A stretch of DNA of 36,270 nt from Burkholderiales bacterium. GTDB lineage: Bacteria; Pseudomonadota; Gammaproteobacteria; Burkholderiales; SG8-41. The stretch is from contig JAUXMZ010000041.1 in NCBI GenBank assembly GCA_030683105.1, forward strand, positions 1 to 36,270. Direction: 5' to 3'. The notes below the pieces were generated by a model, which saw only the letters and a program-made list of their open reading frames with translations, ran no database searches and was not told where the DNA came from. Made by a program: the position numbers and the translations under genes. Below, one piece after another: positions 1-7,588 of this stretch; within the stretch, counting starts at the first letter, position 1, and every line of letters starts with the position of its first letter.

Positions 1-141
1 CGGTACCCCCGGGGCCTGACGAACCGTTATGAAAGGGCCAATCGCTACACTTATCCACAATTGCTGAAAGAAAATTCAGCAGTCCGCCCTGGGTCAATAT
101 TGGATCGGCAGGGTGGGGCAATATTCAAGCGGCGCCAACAA

Positions 142-169
142 CCAGTCACCAGTCACCAGTCACCAGTCA
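142..169. repeat. Heptamer tandem array, CCAGTCA x4
   Basis: Four perfect copies of the 7-bp unit CCAGTCA run head to tail, followed by a degenerate copy (CTGACTT). The array ends 7 bases before the complement of the stop codon of the DGQHR gene, so on that gene's strand it starts directly after the stop. It is one of several heptamer arrays of different sequence in this window. Function unknown. Confidence 0.9.
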
Positions 170-176
170 CTGACTT

Positions 177-1310
177 CTAGGACTTCGCGCCCTTGGCGCT
201 CTTCAACTCTATGCCCGCGAGTTTCGCCAGTTCGCGGTGGATGCGGCTTACGCGCTCGATCTGCCCGCGCGCCGGGAAGCGCTCGTAGAAGCCCTCGACG
301 CGGAATGCGCGCCGCTGCTCGGTCCACGGCGCGAGGCGCTCGGTCCAGCGCTTGACGCGGCCGTCCGCCGGCTCGGCATCCTCGCGCGCCAGATCGACGC
401 ACACGCGCACCAGGGCCTTCAACGTGACCGGCTTGGTCACCATGTAGTTGTCATGGCCCCAGGCGTCGCCCCACACGTGCTGCGCGGCCTTGAGAAAATC
501 GCGGATGACGCCGTAATAGCGTTCTTCTTCGCGATAGCTGTTCGTGGCGCGCTGGATTTTTTTCCAGTCCGCGCTCACCCAGCGGTGCAGTTCGTTGAAC
601 AGCTCCGCCTGCAGGATCCACTTGTCCTTCAGGCTGCGGCCGCCGAGGCGGTTGATGCGGTAACGCAGCGGGCTGTCGCCTTCGCTGTAAAGATCCTCGC
701 CCATGCGCGCCGCGAAACGCTTGTCGGGGTCGGCCCAGGATACCCGCTCGTAGAGATCGACGAGATGGCTTTTGTTGATGCGCGTCGGCGTCGAATTGAT
801 GATGACGAACATTTCGGCCGCGAAGTCCTCGCTGCGGCCGTCGAAAATAACGCACGGCACATTGATGCTGCCGGCCTCGGCCGGGTGCTCTTTGAGGTAA
901 AAGTTGAGTGCCGCCAGCCGGTGCTGGCCGTCGATGATCAGGTATTTCTCGTCCGGCTCCTGCAGATGGCCCACGCTGTCCTGGCCGCTGAGCGCGGTAA
1001 AGCGCAAGGTTTCCGCAGTAAACAGCAGCACGGTGCCGGGTATCGGCGGCTGGCTCACCGCCATTTCGTAGAAATTCTTGAGCGCCCGCACTTTGGCGCG
1101 TGAGATCTGGCGCTGGAAAGCCTGATCGGTATGCTCGACGCGCGCGATGAACTGGGCGATTTCGTCGTTTTGGGGAACCGCCTGCGGCGCGATCTGCTCG
1201 CCCTCGCCATAGAAGCGGCTGATGAAACGCACCTTGTTCAGTATCTCCCCGGCAGGACAACTCGCGAAATAGAAAATGCCGTCCTTCTGGCGTATCCGTG
1301 TTGCAAGCAT
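177..1310 (-). CDS. DGQHR-domain protein (DndB-like), solo
   Basis: A 377-residue protein with the diagnostic motif DGQHR at residues 127-131, inside the context LIIDGQHRLAALNFYL. This motif defines a family that includes DndB, the regulator of DNA phosphorothioation, and relatives in 7-deazaguanine DNA modification islands. Solo members also occur in many genomes and their role is not settled. No dndA, C, D or E homologue and no restriction gene is visible here, so phosphorothioation cannot be inferred. The only start near the 5' end is an ATG giving MLATRIRQKDG. No signal peptide or membrane segment is evident, so the protein is probably cytoplasmic. The coding region stops immediately before a CCAGTCA heptamer array. 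The family call is firm; the function is open. Confidence 0.85.
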   Translation of the reverse strand: MLATRIRQKDGIFYFASCPAGEILNKVRFISRFYGEGEQIAPQAVPQNDEIAQFIARVEHTDQAFQRQISRAKVRALKNFYEMAVSQPPIPGTVLLFTAETLRFTALSGQDSVGHLQEPDEKYLIIDGQHRLAALNFYLKEHPAEAGSINVPCVIFDGRSEDFAAEMFVIINSTPTRINKSHLVDLYERVSWADPDKRFAARMGEDLYSEGDSPLRYRINRLGGRSLKDKWILQAELFNELHRWVSADWKKIQRATNSYREEERYYGVIRDFLKAAQHVWGDAWGHDNYMVTKPVTLKALVRVCVDLAREDAEPADGRVKRWTERLAPWTEQRRAFRVEGFYERFPARGQIERVSRIHRELAKLAGIELKSAKGAKS

Positions 1311-1541
1311 AGCGCTCCGTCCCTCTTTTTTATGAGTTCGAAACCGCGATTCCCCGGCTGGGGACTATTCTAGCCTTCGTTCCGGGATAAGGCGAGAAAC
1401 ATGGGGAATTAGGGCCTGTTAACCGCTGCCCCACAAGCGCGGCGGAGGCGATTTGAGCTCAGGACAGGAGCGCCTGGCGAGGTTAGCCGCGGGTCTATAT
1501 GCCCGCGGCATTTGAGTGCCAGCCGAGTCAAGCCAGTACCG

Positions 1542-1885
1542 TCAACCGATTTTCCCCCTGCGTGCGCCGCCCCGCGCCTTGCGCGCCGCCTGGATCTCAT
1601 GGTTCGTAATCTGGCCGTCCTTGTTGGCATCGATCTTATCGAAGTGCCTGGCCAGCGCCCGCGAGCCCTTCCCGGCTTCTTCGCGGTTTAATGCACCGTT
1701 GCCATCGGTGTCAGCGCGCTTGAAGCGTTCCTGCTGCCGGCGCGATCCCGCTGGCCGGCAGTCCCGGACTCCCCGCGTATCACGGTCGCGCCGGGCCATC
1801 CTTCGGCTGCAGCCACGGCTGACAGCATCGGCGCCTGACTCGCCACAACCAGCATGGAAAATTCCAATGCTTTGATTTTAATCAC
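1542..1885 (-). pseudogene. EF-hand calcium-binding protein, probably frameshifted
   Basis: One frame (1542-1799) encodes two consecutive EF-hand loops, DTDGNGALNREEA and DANKDGQITNHEI, with the acidic residues expected at positions 1, 3, 5 and 12. Its nominal N-terminus, MARRDRDTRG, is not a signal peptide. A different frame just upstream, from a GTG at 1885, gives a signal-like start (basic MIKIK followed by a hydrophobic stretch ending in Ala-rich residues) that leaves the EF-hand frame. EF-hand proteins of this size in proteobacteria are usually exported, so the simplest reading is a single gene broken by a frameshift between about 1740 and 1810. A sequencing error, or a real short cytoplasmic EF-hand protein starting at 1799, are alternatives. 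Confidence 0.5.
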
Positions 1886-1913
1886 TATTCTTACGGGTTG
1901 AGGACTCTGGATC

Positions 1914-2198
1914 TCAGCGATTGCGGTTCTGGCGGTAGATATCGCGATTGGCCTGGTCGATGTCACGGCGCAGTTCGCGGCGCTCATCCTCGGTCATACG
2001 GTCCTGCCGGCGTTCGCCGCGCCCCGGCTCCGCCCGCCCTTCACGGCGCATATCGCGCTGTTCGCGCTGCATGCCCTCGCGCGGTTGGCCGCGTTGCCCC
2101 TGCGCCTGGAACGAGAAGCCGAAGCCACGCGGCTCCGCAACCGCGGATTGCGACCAGATCGCAACTCCCAGCACCAGAACACCGAGTAACGCTTTCAT
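1914..2198 (-). CDS. Small exported Arg/Glu-rich protein
   Basis: A 94-residue protein with a clear signal peptide (MKALLGVLVLGVAIWSQSAVA, cleavage expected near residue 21). The mature part is low in complexity and rich in Arg, Gln and Glu, ending in a helical, highly charged segment around DERRELRRDIDQANRDIYRQ. The ATG is preceded by AGGAGAAG at good spacing, which supports the start. It lies just upstream of the EF-hand gene on the same strand, so the two exported proteins may share a transcript. Similar small Arg-rich periplasmic proteins are common in betaproteobacteria, but I know no assigned function. Confidence 0.75.
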   Translation of the reverse strand: MKALLGVLVLGVAIWSQSAVAEPRGFGFSFQAQGQRGQPREGMQREQRDMRREGRAEPGRGERRQDRMTEDERRELRRDIDQANRDIYRQNRNR

Positions 2199-2283
2199 TC
2201 ACTTCTCCTGACCATGATTCACTCAAACAACGCATCCCGCAGCGCTGTGTTGACCCATATTAGCCCGATATTGTAAGCGGACT

Positions 2284-2308
2284 GTTATCAACCCAAGGGT
2301 TGTGTAAC
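2284..2308. promoter_or_regulatory. Inverted repeat in the 2199-2588 divergent intergenic region
   Basis: The 390-bp gap separates the small exported protein from ompR. It holds an imperfect inverted repeat with arms GTTATCAACCC and GGGTTGTGTAAC around two bases, a possible operator. Closer to ompR (about 2489-2535) is an AT-rich stretch containing TTGTAACAATTTGTTTC, which resembles paired OmpR half-sites and would fit autoregulation. Both readings are inference from base pattern only. Confidence 0.3.
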
Positions 2309-2588
2309 CAACTGTTTCCCACACTGCTCCGGTAATAATGTTTTACAAAAACGGCAGCCCGCGCCTGCCCAACCGCCGCCAGCCGTGCTACAACACGCCA
2401 TGGCGCCGTCGATTCCGAAAAATTCCGGTTACATCAACGCTCAGAGTAACGCCAACGGTCCTGTCGCTTGTCCCGGTTCGGCCCGTTTTTTTGTAACAAT
2501 TTGTTTCAAAGTCAATACAACAATAAACTATCACAAAATCATGGCATTAAATCCGACCTTCCAACTTAAGAGTCCCTAACATAACTCC

Positions 2589-3320
2589 ATGGCCGAACAA
2601 AAAACAAAAATCCTGGTAGTGGACGATGACGCCAGACTGCGCGACCTGCTCAACCGTTACCTCGGTGAACAGGGTTTCACCGTGCGCACCGTGGCCGACG
2701 CCGGTGAAATGAACCGCCAGCTCGCGCGCGAGCGGTACGATCTGATGGTGCTCGACCTGATGCTGCCGGGTGAAGACGGATTGTCGATCTGCAGGCGGCT
2801 GCGCGGCGGCGACGAGACCCTGCCCATCATCATGCTGACCGCCAAGGGCGATGACATCGACCGCATCGTCGGCCTGGAAGTCGGCGCCGACGACTACCTG
2901 CCCAAGCCCTTCAATCCGCGCGAACTCGTGGCCCGCATCCAGGCCGTGCTGCGGCGGCGCCCGCCGCTGCCACTGCCAGGCGCGCCGACCATAGAGCCCG
3001 AGATAGTCGAATTCGGGGCATTCCGTTTCAATCTGGGCGCGCGCAACCTCGTCAAAGACGGCGTGGAGGTGCCGCTGACCACCGGGGAGTTCGCGCTGCT
3101 CAAGGTCCTGGTGCAGCACCCGCGCATGCCGCTCTCCCGCGACAAGCTGATGGAACTGGCGCGCGGCCGCGAGTTCGGCGCCTTCGACCGCAGCATCGAT
3201 GTGCAGGTGTCACGCCTGCGCCGGCTGATCGAACCCGACGCGGGCAAGCCGGTCTACATCCAGACCGTGTGGGGCTTCGGTTACGTGTTCATTCCCGATG
3301 GGAAGAGCAGTGAAACGTGA
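2589..3320 (+). CDS. ompR: OmpR-family response regulator
   Basis: A 243-residue two-component response regulator. The receiver domain (about 5-120) has the acidic pocket DDD at 12-14, the phosphoacceptor Asp56 in VLDLMLPGEDG, Thr84 and Lys106. The C-terminal winged-helix domain (about 138-235) carries the family pattern LTTGEFALLKVL and ends with the wing VWGFGYVF. The DPD-less receiver and the RGREFGAFDRSIDVQVSRLR segment are typical of OmpR proper rather than PhoB. It is followed by an EnvZ-like kinase on the same strand, 61 bp downstream, so the pair forms one osmotic or envelope-stress signalling unit. The start ATG follows an AT-rich leader with only a weak Shine-Dalgarno sequence (ACATAACTCC). 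Confidence 0.93.
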   Translation: MAEQKTKILVVDDDARLRDLLNRYLGEQGFTVRTVADAGEMNRQLARERYDLMVLDLMLPGEDGLSICRRLRGGDETLPIIMLTAKGDDIDRIVGLEVGADDYLPKPFNPRELVARIQAVLRRRPPLPLPGAPTIEPEIVEFGAFRFNLGARNLVKDGVEVPLTTGEFALLKVLVQHPRMPLSRDKLMELARGREFGAFDRSIDVQVSRLRRLIEPDAGKPVYIQTVWGFGYVFIPDGKSSET

Positions 3321-3351
3321 ATGGCAAATCGTAAGCTCTCGCGATGATCCA

Positions 3352-3379
3352 CCCTTCACTCTTCACCCTTCACCCTTCA
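3352..3379. repeat. Heptamer tandem array, CCCTTCA x4
   Basis: Four 7-bp units in phase: CCCTTCA, CTCTTCA, CCCTTCA, CCCTTCA. The array ends two bases before the envZ ATG at 3382. It fills the place where a Shine-Dalgarno sequence should be and is pyrimidine-rich on the coding strand, so the start codon has no visible purine-rich ribosome binding site. Confidence 0.9.
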
Positions 3380-3381
3380 CC

Positions 3382-4689
3382 ATGAAGTTATGGCCGCGCT
3401 CGCTGCTGTGGCGCAGCGTGGCGCTGATCGCGCTGCTGCTGATCGTTGCCCATTTCGCCTGGCTGCAGATTTTCCGGTTTTCCGAACGCGAGCCGCGCGC
3501 GCAGCAGATCGCGCAGCAGATCGTAAGCGTGATCAACCTCACGCGCGCCGCTCTGATCACTGCCCAGCCCGGCAAGCGACTGGGGCTGCTGGCCGATATT
3601 TCACAACGCGAAGGCATCCAGGTTCATCTGGGCGAACCCAACGAAGAGGTTGCGCCACTGCCCGACCTTCCGGTTGTCAAGCTGATCGAAACCGAGCTGC
3701 AGCAGCGGCTGGGGCCGGACACCCGGTTTGCAACCTCACGGAATGGCATACCCGGCGTCTGGGTCAGCTTCAGGATAGACGACGACGAATACTGGGTGGC
3801 GCTGCCGCGCGCGCGACTGGAACGCGTCGAACCGCTGCGCTGGATAGGCTGGGGCATATTGGTGCTGGCGCTCGCGCTCGCCGGCGCATTCCTGATCGTC
3901 TCTCGCATCAACCGCCCGTTGCGGGAACTGACACGCGCCGCCGAACAGACTGGCAAAGGCAGTGCCGTGGCGCCGGTGGCCGAGACCGGGCCGGTGGAAC
4001 TGCAGACGCTGGCCCGCGCCTTCAACCAGATGACGGCCGACTTGAAACGCCAGGAAGATGAACGCGCGCTGCTGCTCGCCGGAGTTTCTCACGATCTGCG
4101 CACGCCGCTTGCGCGCATCAGGCTCGGGCTCGAGATGCTCGAAGACAAGGAAGATGCCGCGCTCAAGCCGGGCATGATCCAGGACATCGAGGACATCGAT
4201 GCCGCCATCAGCCAGTTCCTCGATTTTGCGCGCACGTCCGAAACCGAAACCACGGCCCCCGCTGCCGATCTGAATGCCCTGGTCAGCGGCGTGGCCGAAC
4301 GCCGCAGGCTGGCGGGCGCAAAGCTGACGCTCGACCTCGGGCCGGTGCCGCCGCTGCAGTTGCGAACGCTGGCAATACAGCGCCTGATCACCAACCTGAT
4401 AGAAAACGCGGTGCGTCATGGCGGCGGCGACGTGCGGATCGCCACCGGCGCCGCCGCCGATCGCGCGTTCGTCGAAGTGCTCGACCGCGGCCCGGGTATA
4501 CCGCCAGAGCAGGCCGAGCGCATGCTGCAGCCGTTCACCCGCCTTGACCATGCGCGCGGCGGCGCCGGCACCGGACTCGGCCTTGCCATCGTTGAGCGCA
4601 TTGCGCGTGCTCACGGTGGCAGCATAAAGCTCACGCCGCGACACGGCGGCGGGTTGAAAGCGCGGGTCGAGATCCCGCTGGATGCGTGA
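3382..4689 (+). CDS. envZ: EnvZ-like sensor histidine kinase
   Basis: Membrane sensor kinase of 435 residues that should phosphorylate the OmpR encoded just upstream. Transmembrane helix 1 spans about 10-30 and helix 2 about 153-175, enclosing a periplasmic sensor of roughly 120 residues. HAMP follows (176-228), then the HisKA box with His237 in AGVSHDLRTPLAR. The ATPase domain shows the N box NLIENAVRHGGG, DRGPGIP and GTGLGLAIV. I chose the ATG at 3382 because MKLWPRSLLWRS begins the membrane helix like other EnvZ proteins; an upstream in-frame ATG at 3298 would overlap ompR and translate the heptamer array. Expression may depend on coupling to ompR because no ribosome binding site is visible. 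Confidence 0.92.
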   Translation: MKLWPRSLLWRSVALIALLLIVAHFAWLQIFRFSEREPRAQQIAQQIVSVINLTRAALITAQPGKRLGLLADISQREGIQVHLGEPNEEVAPLPDLPVVKLIETELQQRLGPDTRFATSRNGIPGVWVSFRIDDDEYWVALPRARLERVEPLRWIGWGILVLALALAGAFLIVSRINRPLRELTRAAEQTGKGSAVAPVAETGPVELQTLARAFNQMTADLKRQEDERALLLAGVSHDLRTPLARIRLGLEMLEDKEDAALKPGMIQDIEDIDAAISQFLDFARTSETETTAPAADLNALVSGVAERRRLAGAKLTLDLGPVPPLQLRTLAIQRLITNLIENAVRHGGGDVRIATGAAADRAFVEVLDRGPGIPPEQAERMLQPFTRLDHARGGAGTGLGLAIVERIARAHGGSIKLTPRHGGGLKARVEIPLDA

Positions 4690-4708
4690 CACGGCATCAA
4701 ACACAGCT

Positions 4709-4744
4709 AGGAGTTTGTCGGACTTAGCCCCGAAAAACTCCTAA
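4709..4744. repeat. Palindrome P1 (REP-like, TAGGAGTTTGTCGG family)
   Basis: Arms TAGGAGTTT and AAACTCCTA form a stem, with the inner part GTCGGACTTAGCCCC shared with palindrome P2 at 5554-5589. An A-rich run follows, so P1 could also end the ompR-envZ transcript. It lies just outside element A in a layout mirrored on the other side of the cNMP-domain gene. Confidence 0.8.
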
Positions 4745-4754
4745 AATTAAAAAA

Positions 4755-4846
4755 CTTAAGCAGCCTGTCGCGGAAACGTTGATCAACAGCGATCCGTTAA
4801 CACTACCCGTTCCGGTGAGCAGTGGCCAAGTCCGACAGGCTGCTAG
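4755..4846. repeat. MITE-like element A with AGCAGCCTGTCG terminal inverted repeats
   Basis: About 92 bp, bounded by CTTAAGCAGCCTGTCG and its complement CGACAGGCTGCTAG. Element B (5374-5461) has the same ends in opposite orientation but a diverged middle. The right end of A contains the TAG stop codon of the cNMP-domain gene. No transposase is encoded, so if mobile it was moved in trans. Confidence 0.8.
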
Positions 4847-5328
4847 CGGCGCAGGCGAAAGGTGGTATTGCGCATGCGGGCGGACATGACGCGCGCCACT
4901 GCAAACAGCAGATCGCGCGCCAGCGCCGGCTCGGCCAGACTGAATTTCTCGAATTCCGCGAAATCAAGGCGCAGCATTTCGCCGCTGCTGACTGCCCAGA
5001 CGTTGGCGGAGCGCGAGTGGCCGTCGAAAAAAGACTGCTCTCCGACTATGCTGCCGGCGCTGATGCGCGCCAGAGGAATGAGGCTGACGCCATCGATCTG
5101 GGTAACACCGACTTCCAGGTCGCCGGCAGCGATGAAAAACAGGGCGCGGTCGGTGGTGCCGCGCTTGAGCACGACTTCATTGGCGCGGAACGGCTGGGGC
5201 ACCGTGCGCTGCAGCAATTTTTCCCAGTTTTCCGCGCTCCAGTCGGGCAGCAGCAATGCATCTTCGGCCGGGAACGCCGTGCCGGCGCCATGCCTGCTGA
5301 AAACGGATAAATAATCTGCTGTTTCCAT
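4843..5328 (-). CDS. Cyclic nucleotide-binding domain protein without DNA-binding domain
   Basis: A 161-residue protein made almost only of a cNMP-binding beta-roll (about 45-150): RGTTDRALFFIAAGDLEVGV, then ISAGSIVGEQSFFDG and RSANVWAVSSGEMLRLDF. It resembles the effector half of Crp/Fnr regulators but ends right after the C-helix (VMSARMRNTTFRLRR), with no helix-turn-helix, so it should not bind DNA by itself. Such stand-alone domains can act as ligand-sensing partners, but the partner is unknown. The gene is bracketed symmetrically by repeat elements A and B and palindromes P1 and P2. Its TAG stop lies in element A, so the natural C-terminus may have been trimmed by the insertion. Confidence 0.8.
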   Translation of the reverse strand: METADYLSVFSRHGAGTAFPAEDALLLPDWSAENWEKLLQRTVPQPFRANEVVLKRGTTDRALFFIAAGDLEVGVTQIDGVSLIPLARISAGSIVGEQSFFDGHSRSANVWAVSSGEMLRLDFAEFEKFSLAEPALARDLLFAVARVMSARMRNTTFRLRR

Positions 5329-5373
5329 ATTCCGCCCGGATTGCAGCCTTGGCGTTTGATTATACCGTCATCC

Positions 5374-5461
5374 TAGCAGCCTGTCGGACTGATCTGTTTG
5401 AGGTTGTGCGTAACGCACCGGATGGACTTCTGATGAAGGTTGCGGTGACAGGCTGCTTAAG
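5374..5461. repeat. MITE-like element B, inverted relative to A
   Basis: Ends TAGCAGCCTGTCGGACT and TGACAGGCTGCTTAAG match element A in reverse. It lies 45 bp beyond the start codon of the cNMP-domain gene, so it may carry or displace that gene's promoter. The middle part differs from A. Confidence 0.8.
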
Positions 5462-5553
5462 AAAGAGGCTTTGCGTGTCGCAACGCCGTGTTGGCCGGAA
5501 CCAATGTCATTTGCATGGCCCTCTTTTCGCCTCGTTCTTAATTTTTTCCATTT

Positions 5554-5589
5554 TAGGAGTTTGTCGGGGCTAAGTCCGACAAACTCCTA
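5554..5589. repeat. Palindrome P2, perfect 14-bp stem
   Basis: Arms TAGGAGTTTGTCGG and CCGACAAACTCCTA are exact complements around the loop GGCTAAGT. On the minus strand this palindrome supplies the last codons and the TAG stop of thpR. It would also form a strong RNA hairpin at the transcript end, followed by a T-poor but AT-rich tail, and may serve as terminator. Confidence 0.85.
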
Positions 5590-6154
5590 GCGGCCAGCGC
5601 TGCACGACTTCGTATACCGAGGCATTGTCCCTGCGCAGTGACTGCACCAGCGCAAAATCGGCAATCCGCCAGCCTATGCCGGCAACCGCCTGCGGCGGCG
5701 GCGCGGCGCGAGCGTTGCGTAGCAGCGTGATGTGGGGAAGGTAAGGCCGCGCATCGAAGCCGAATCCCGCAGCCTGGAGCGCTTCCTCCAACACTTCGAC
5801 CAGCCTTCGCAACTCGTCCGGACACACGCCTGGTCCGGCCCAGACGATGCGGTTATGGGGCCAGAACGTTACGCGATCTATCGCCAACTCAAACCGCGGC
5901 GCCACCACCCCCGCAGCAAGCGTACACAGTTCCGGAATCCGCCGCGCCGCTACATTGCCGAGGAAAACCAGGGTCAGGTGTATATGGGCGGCCTTCATGG
6001 CGCGCCCGCCGCACGCTTCGCGCGATGACTGCGCCATGCCGTCGAGTGCTGCGCGCGACGCCTCATCCGGCCACAACGCAAAAAACAGGCGCGCCGTGTC
6101 TTCCCTGGCCTGCGGTGTCGCAGGATCTAGGTGATCCGCTTGCTGTCGGCCCAT
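5570..6154 (-). CDS. thpR: RNA 2',3'-cyclic phosphodiesterase (2H family)
   Basis: A 194-residue 2H phosphoesterase, related to the enzyme once called 2'-5' RNA ligase, acting on RNA ends with 2',3'-cyclic phosphates. The two catalytic HxT motifs are HLT at 59-61 and HIT at 141-143, with the usual FFALWP start of the first lobe. The gene overlaps the end of ispF by 28 bp, suggesting translational coupling in an ispD-ispF-thpR transcript. The N-terminal 20 residues before ARLFFALWP are longer than needed, but I see no better ATG. Its C-terminus (PLGVCRT) is read from palindrome P2, so the last five residues come from a repeat, not from the ancestral gene. Confidence 0.88.
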   Translation of the reverse strand: MGRQQADHLDPATPQAREDTARLFFALWPDEASRAALDGMAQSSREACGGRAMKAAHIHLTLVFLGNVAARRIPELCTLAAGVVAPRFELAIDRVTFWPHNRIVWAGPGVCPDELRRLVEVLEEALQAAGFGFDARPYLPHITLLRNARAAPPPQAVAGIGWRIADFALVQSLRRDNASVYEVVQRWPLGVCRT

Positions 6155-6618
6155 GTGATCAGCGCAACCGCCTCCGCGGCTATGCCTTCTCCGCGGCCGG
6201 CAAAGCCCAGGTTCTCGGTGGTTTTGGCCTTGACGTTGATGTCGCCGACCGGAATGCCGAGATCGGCCGCGATGTTTTCGCGCATGGCGGCGGCATGGGG
6301 CGCCATTTTCGGCGCCTGCGCAATGATCGTGGAATCGACATTGATCACGCGCCAGCCGTGGCGTTCGAGCAGCGCCGCAACTTCGCGCAGCAGTTTGCGG
6401 CTGTCTATGTTCTGGTAGCGGGCATCGGTGTCGGGAAAGTGCGTGCCGATGTCGCCGAGCGCAGCCGCGCCGAGCAGCGCATCGCAGATCGCGTGCAGCA
6501 GGACGTCGGCGTCGGAATGGCCCGCCAGACCCTTCTCGTACGGAATCGTAACGCCGCCGATGATCAGCTTGCGCCCGGTGACGAGCGCATGCACATCAAA
6601 CCCCTGTCCGATTCTCAT
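6127..6618 (-). CDS. ispF: 2-C-methyl-D-erythritol 2,4-cyclodiphosphate synthase
   Basis: Fifth enzyme of the MEP isoprenoid pathway; converts CDP-methylerythritol 2-phosphate to the cyclic diphosphate. The 163-residue length is typical. Zinc ligands Asp8, His10 ([12 protein letters not shown]) and His42 ([18 protein letters not shown]) are present, and [10 protein letters not shown] follows. I start at the ATG at 6618 because [10 protein letters not shown] is the universal N-terminus and AAAGGAT precedes it; an upstream ATG adds 29 residues read from the intergenic element. It lies downstream of ispD on the same strand, separated by a 186-bp inverted-repeat element whose left end reaches to 15 bp from the start codon. 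Confidence 0.95.
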   Translation of the reverse strand: MRIGQGFDVHALVTGRKLIIGGVTIPYEKGLAGHSDADVLLHAICDALLGAAALGDIGTHFPDTDARYQNIDSRKLLREVAALLERHGWRVINVDSTIIAQAPKMAPHAAAMRENIAADLGIPVGDINVKAKTTENLGFAGRGEGIAAEAVALITWADSKRIT

Positions 6619-6632
6619 CTTAAATCCTTTGT

Positions 6633-6818
6633 AACCGCCGATGAACGCCGATGAACGCCGATATAAATCAAAAACAGGCCACAGAGAATACCGGGACAAT
6701 ACCATTGCTCCAGAGTTTGGTTCTCCGATGCTCTGCGGTTACTGCGATTTTCACTTTTAATATTTATCAGGTTTTGAGCTTGATCTTATCGGCGTTCATC
6801 GGCGTTCATCGGCGGTTT
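6633..6818. repeat. 186-bp element with perfect 31-bp terminal inverted repeats
   Basis: Both ends carry the same sequence in inverted orientation: two 10-bp GCCGATGAAC units and a partial third, preceded by AACC and followed by an A. The left end runs from about 6633 to 6663 and the right from about 6788 to 6818. The 124-bp middle has no ORF. It sits between ispD and ispF and encodes the last seven codons and stop of ispD. It behaves like a non-autonomous inverted-repeat element. Confidence 0.88.
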
Positions 6819-7506
6819 CCATGCCTTTCAGGATCAGTTCCGCCAGCGCGAGGTCCTGCGGATACGTCACTTTCAGGTTGCGCGCATCGCCCATCACCAG
6901 CTTCGGCTGCAAGCCCAGATTCTCGATCGCCCCAGCCTCGTCGGTTATCACATCCGGGCCGGCCACGCGCAACGCCTCCACCAGCAGGCGGCAGCGGAAC
7001 ATCTGCGGCGTCTGCGCCTGCCACAAATCCTCGCGCGGCTCGGTTCTCATCACCAGCCCTTCGCGGCTCGCGCGTTTCAGGGTGTCGGCAACCGGCACTG
7101 CCAGCAGCCCCCCGGTGGCATCTTCACCCACTTCGGTAATCAGGCGGTCCAGGTCGGCCCCGGCGAGACAGGGCCGCGCCGCGTCATGGACCAGCACCCA
7201 GTCGGAGGCGTCGATCGCATCGTTGCACGCGAGCAGGCCATTGAATACGCTCGCGGCACGGGTCACTCCGCCGCAATACAGCGGCTCAAGCTTCCCGGCG
7301 AACGCGCTCCAGTCGAAACGCGCGTAACGCTGGTCACCGGGAGCGAGCACCACAAACACCTGCTCTATACGCGGATGCATGGCGAGTCTGCTCACAGCGT
7401 AATAAAGCAGCGGCCTGCCCCCGATCTCGAGGTACTGTTTGGGCAATTCACTTCCCATGCGGGAGCCGGCGCCCGCCGCCGGGATCAGGGCAAAATAGCG
7501 CGCCAT
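6796..7506 (-). CDS. ispD: 2-C-methyl-D-erythritol 4-phosphate cytidylyltransferase
   Basis: Third enzyme of the MEP pathway; transfers CMP from CTP to methylerythritol 4-phosphate. The nucleotide-binding signature [26 protein letters not shown] is at the N-terminus, and [10 protein letters not shown] and the late ITDEAGAIE segment are present. The 236-residue length is slightly long because the natural end ([10 protein letters not shown]) is followed by METADERR, the last part translated from the inverted-repeat element at 6633-6818. The gene is divergent from the 7754 gene and upstream of ispF and thpR. In many betaproteobacteria ispD lies next to divergent mfd; here about 4.6 kb separates them. 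Confidence 0.95.
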   Translation of the reverse strand: MARYFALIPAAGAGSRMGSELPKQYLEIGGRPLLYYAVSRLAMHPRIEQVFVVLAPGDQRYARFDWSAFAGKLEPLYCGGVTRAASVFNGLLACNDAIDASDWVLVHDAARPCLAGADLDRLITEVGEDATGGLLAVPVADTLKRASREGLVMRTEPREDLWQAQTPQMFRCRLLVEALRVAGPDVITDEAGAIENLGLQPKLVMGDARNLKVTYPQDLALAELILKGMETADERR

Positions 7507-7588
7507 CGAATCCCTTCAAATAAAGGGATTATCAGGGCAGCGCGCCGTCACGGCAAGGCGCAGCTGCAGCATGGCCGGCACTGTTCAC

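Noticed and set aside
237-1103. Long open frame on the plus strand opposite the DGQHR gene
   Set aside because: It is a high-GC shadow; the minus-strand product has a clear DGQHR family match, while this frame has none.
177-1310. A phosphorothioation system around the DGQHR gene
   Set aside because: No dnd or restriction genes are in the window, so only the domain family can be stated.
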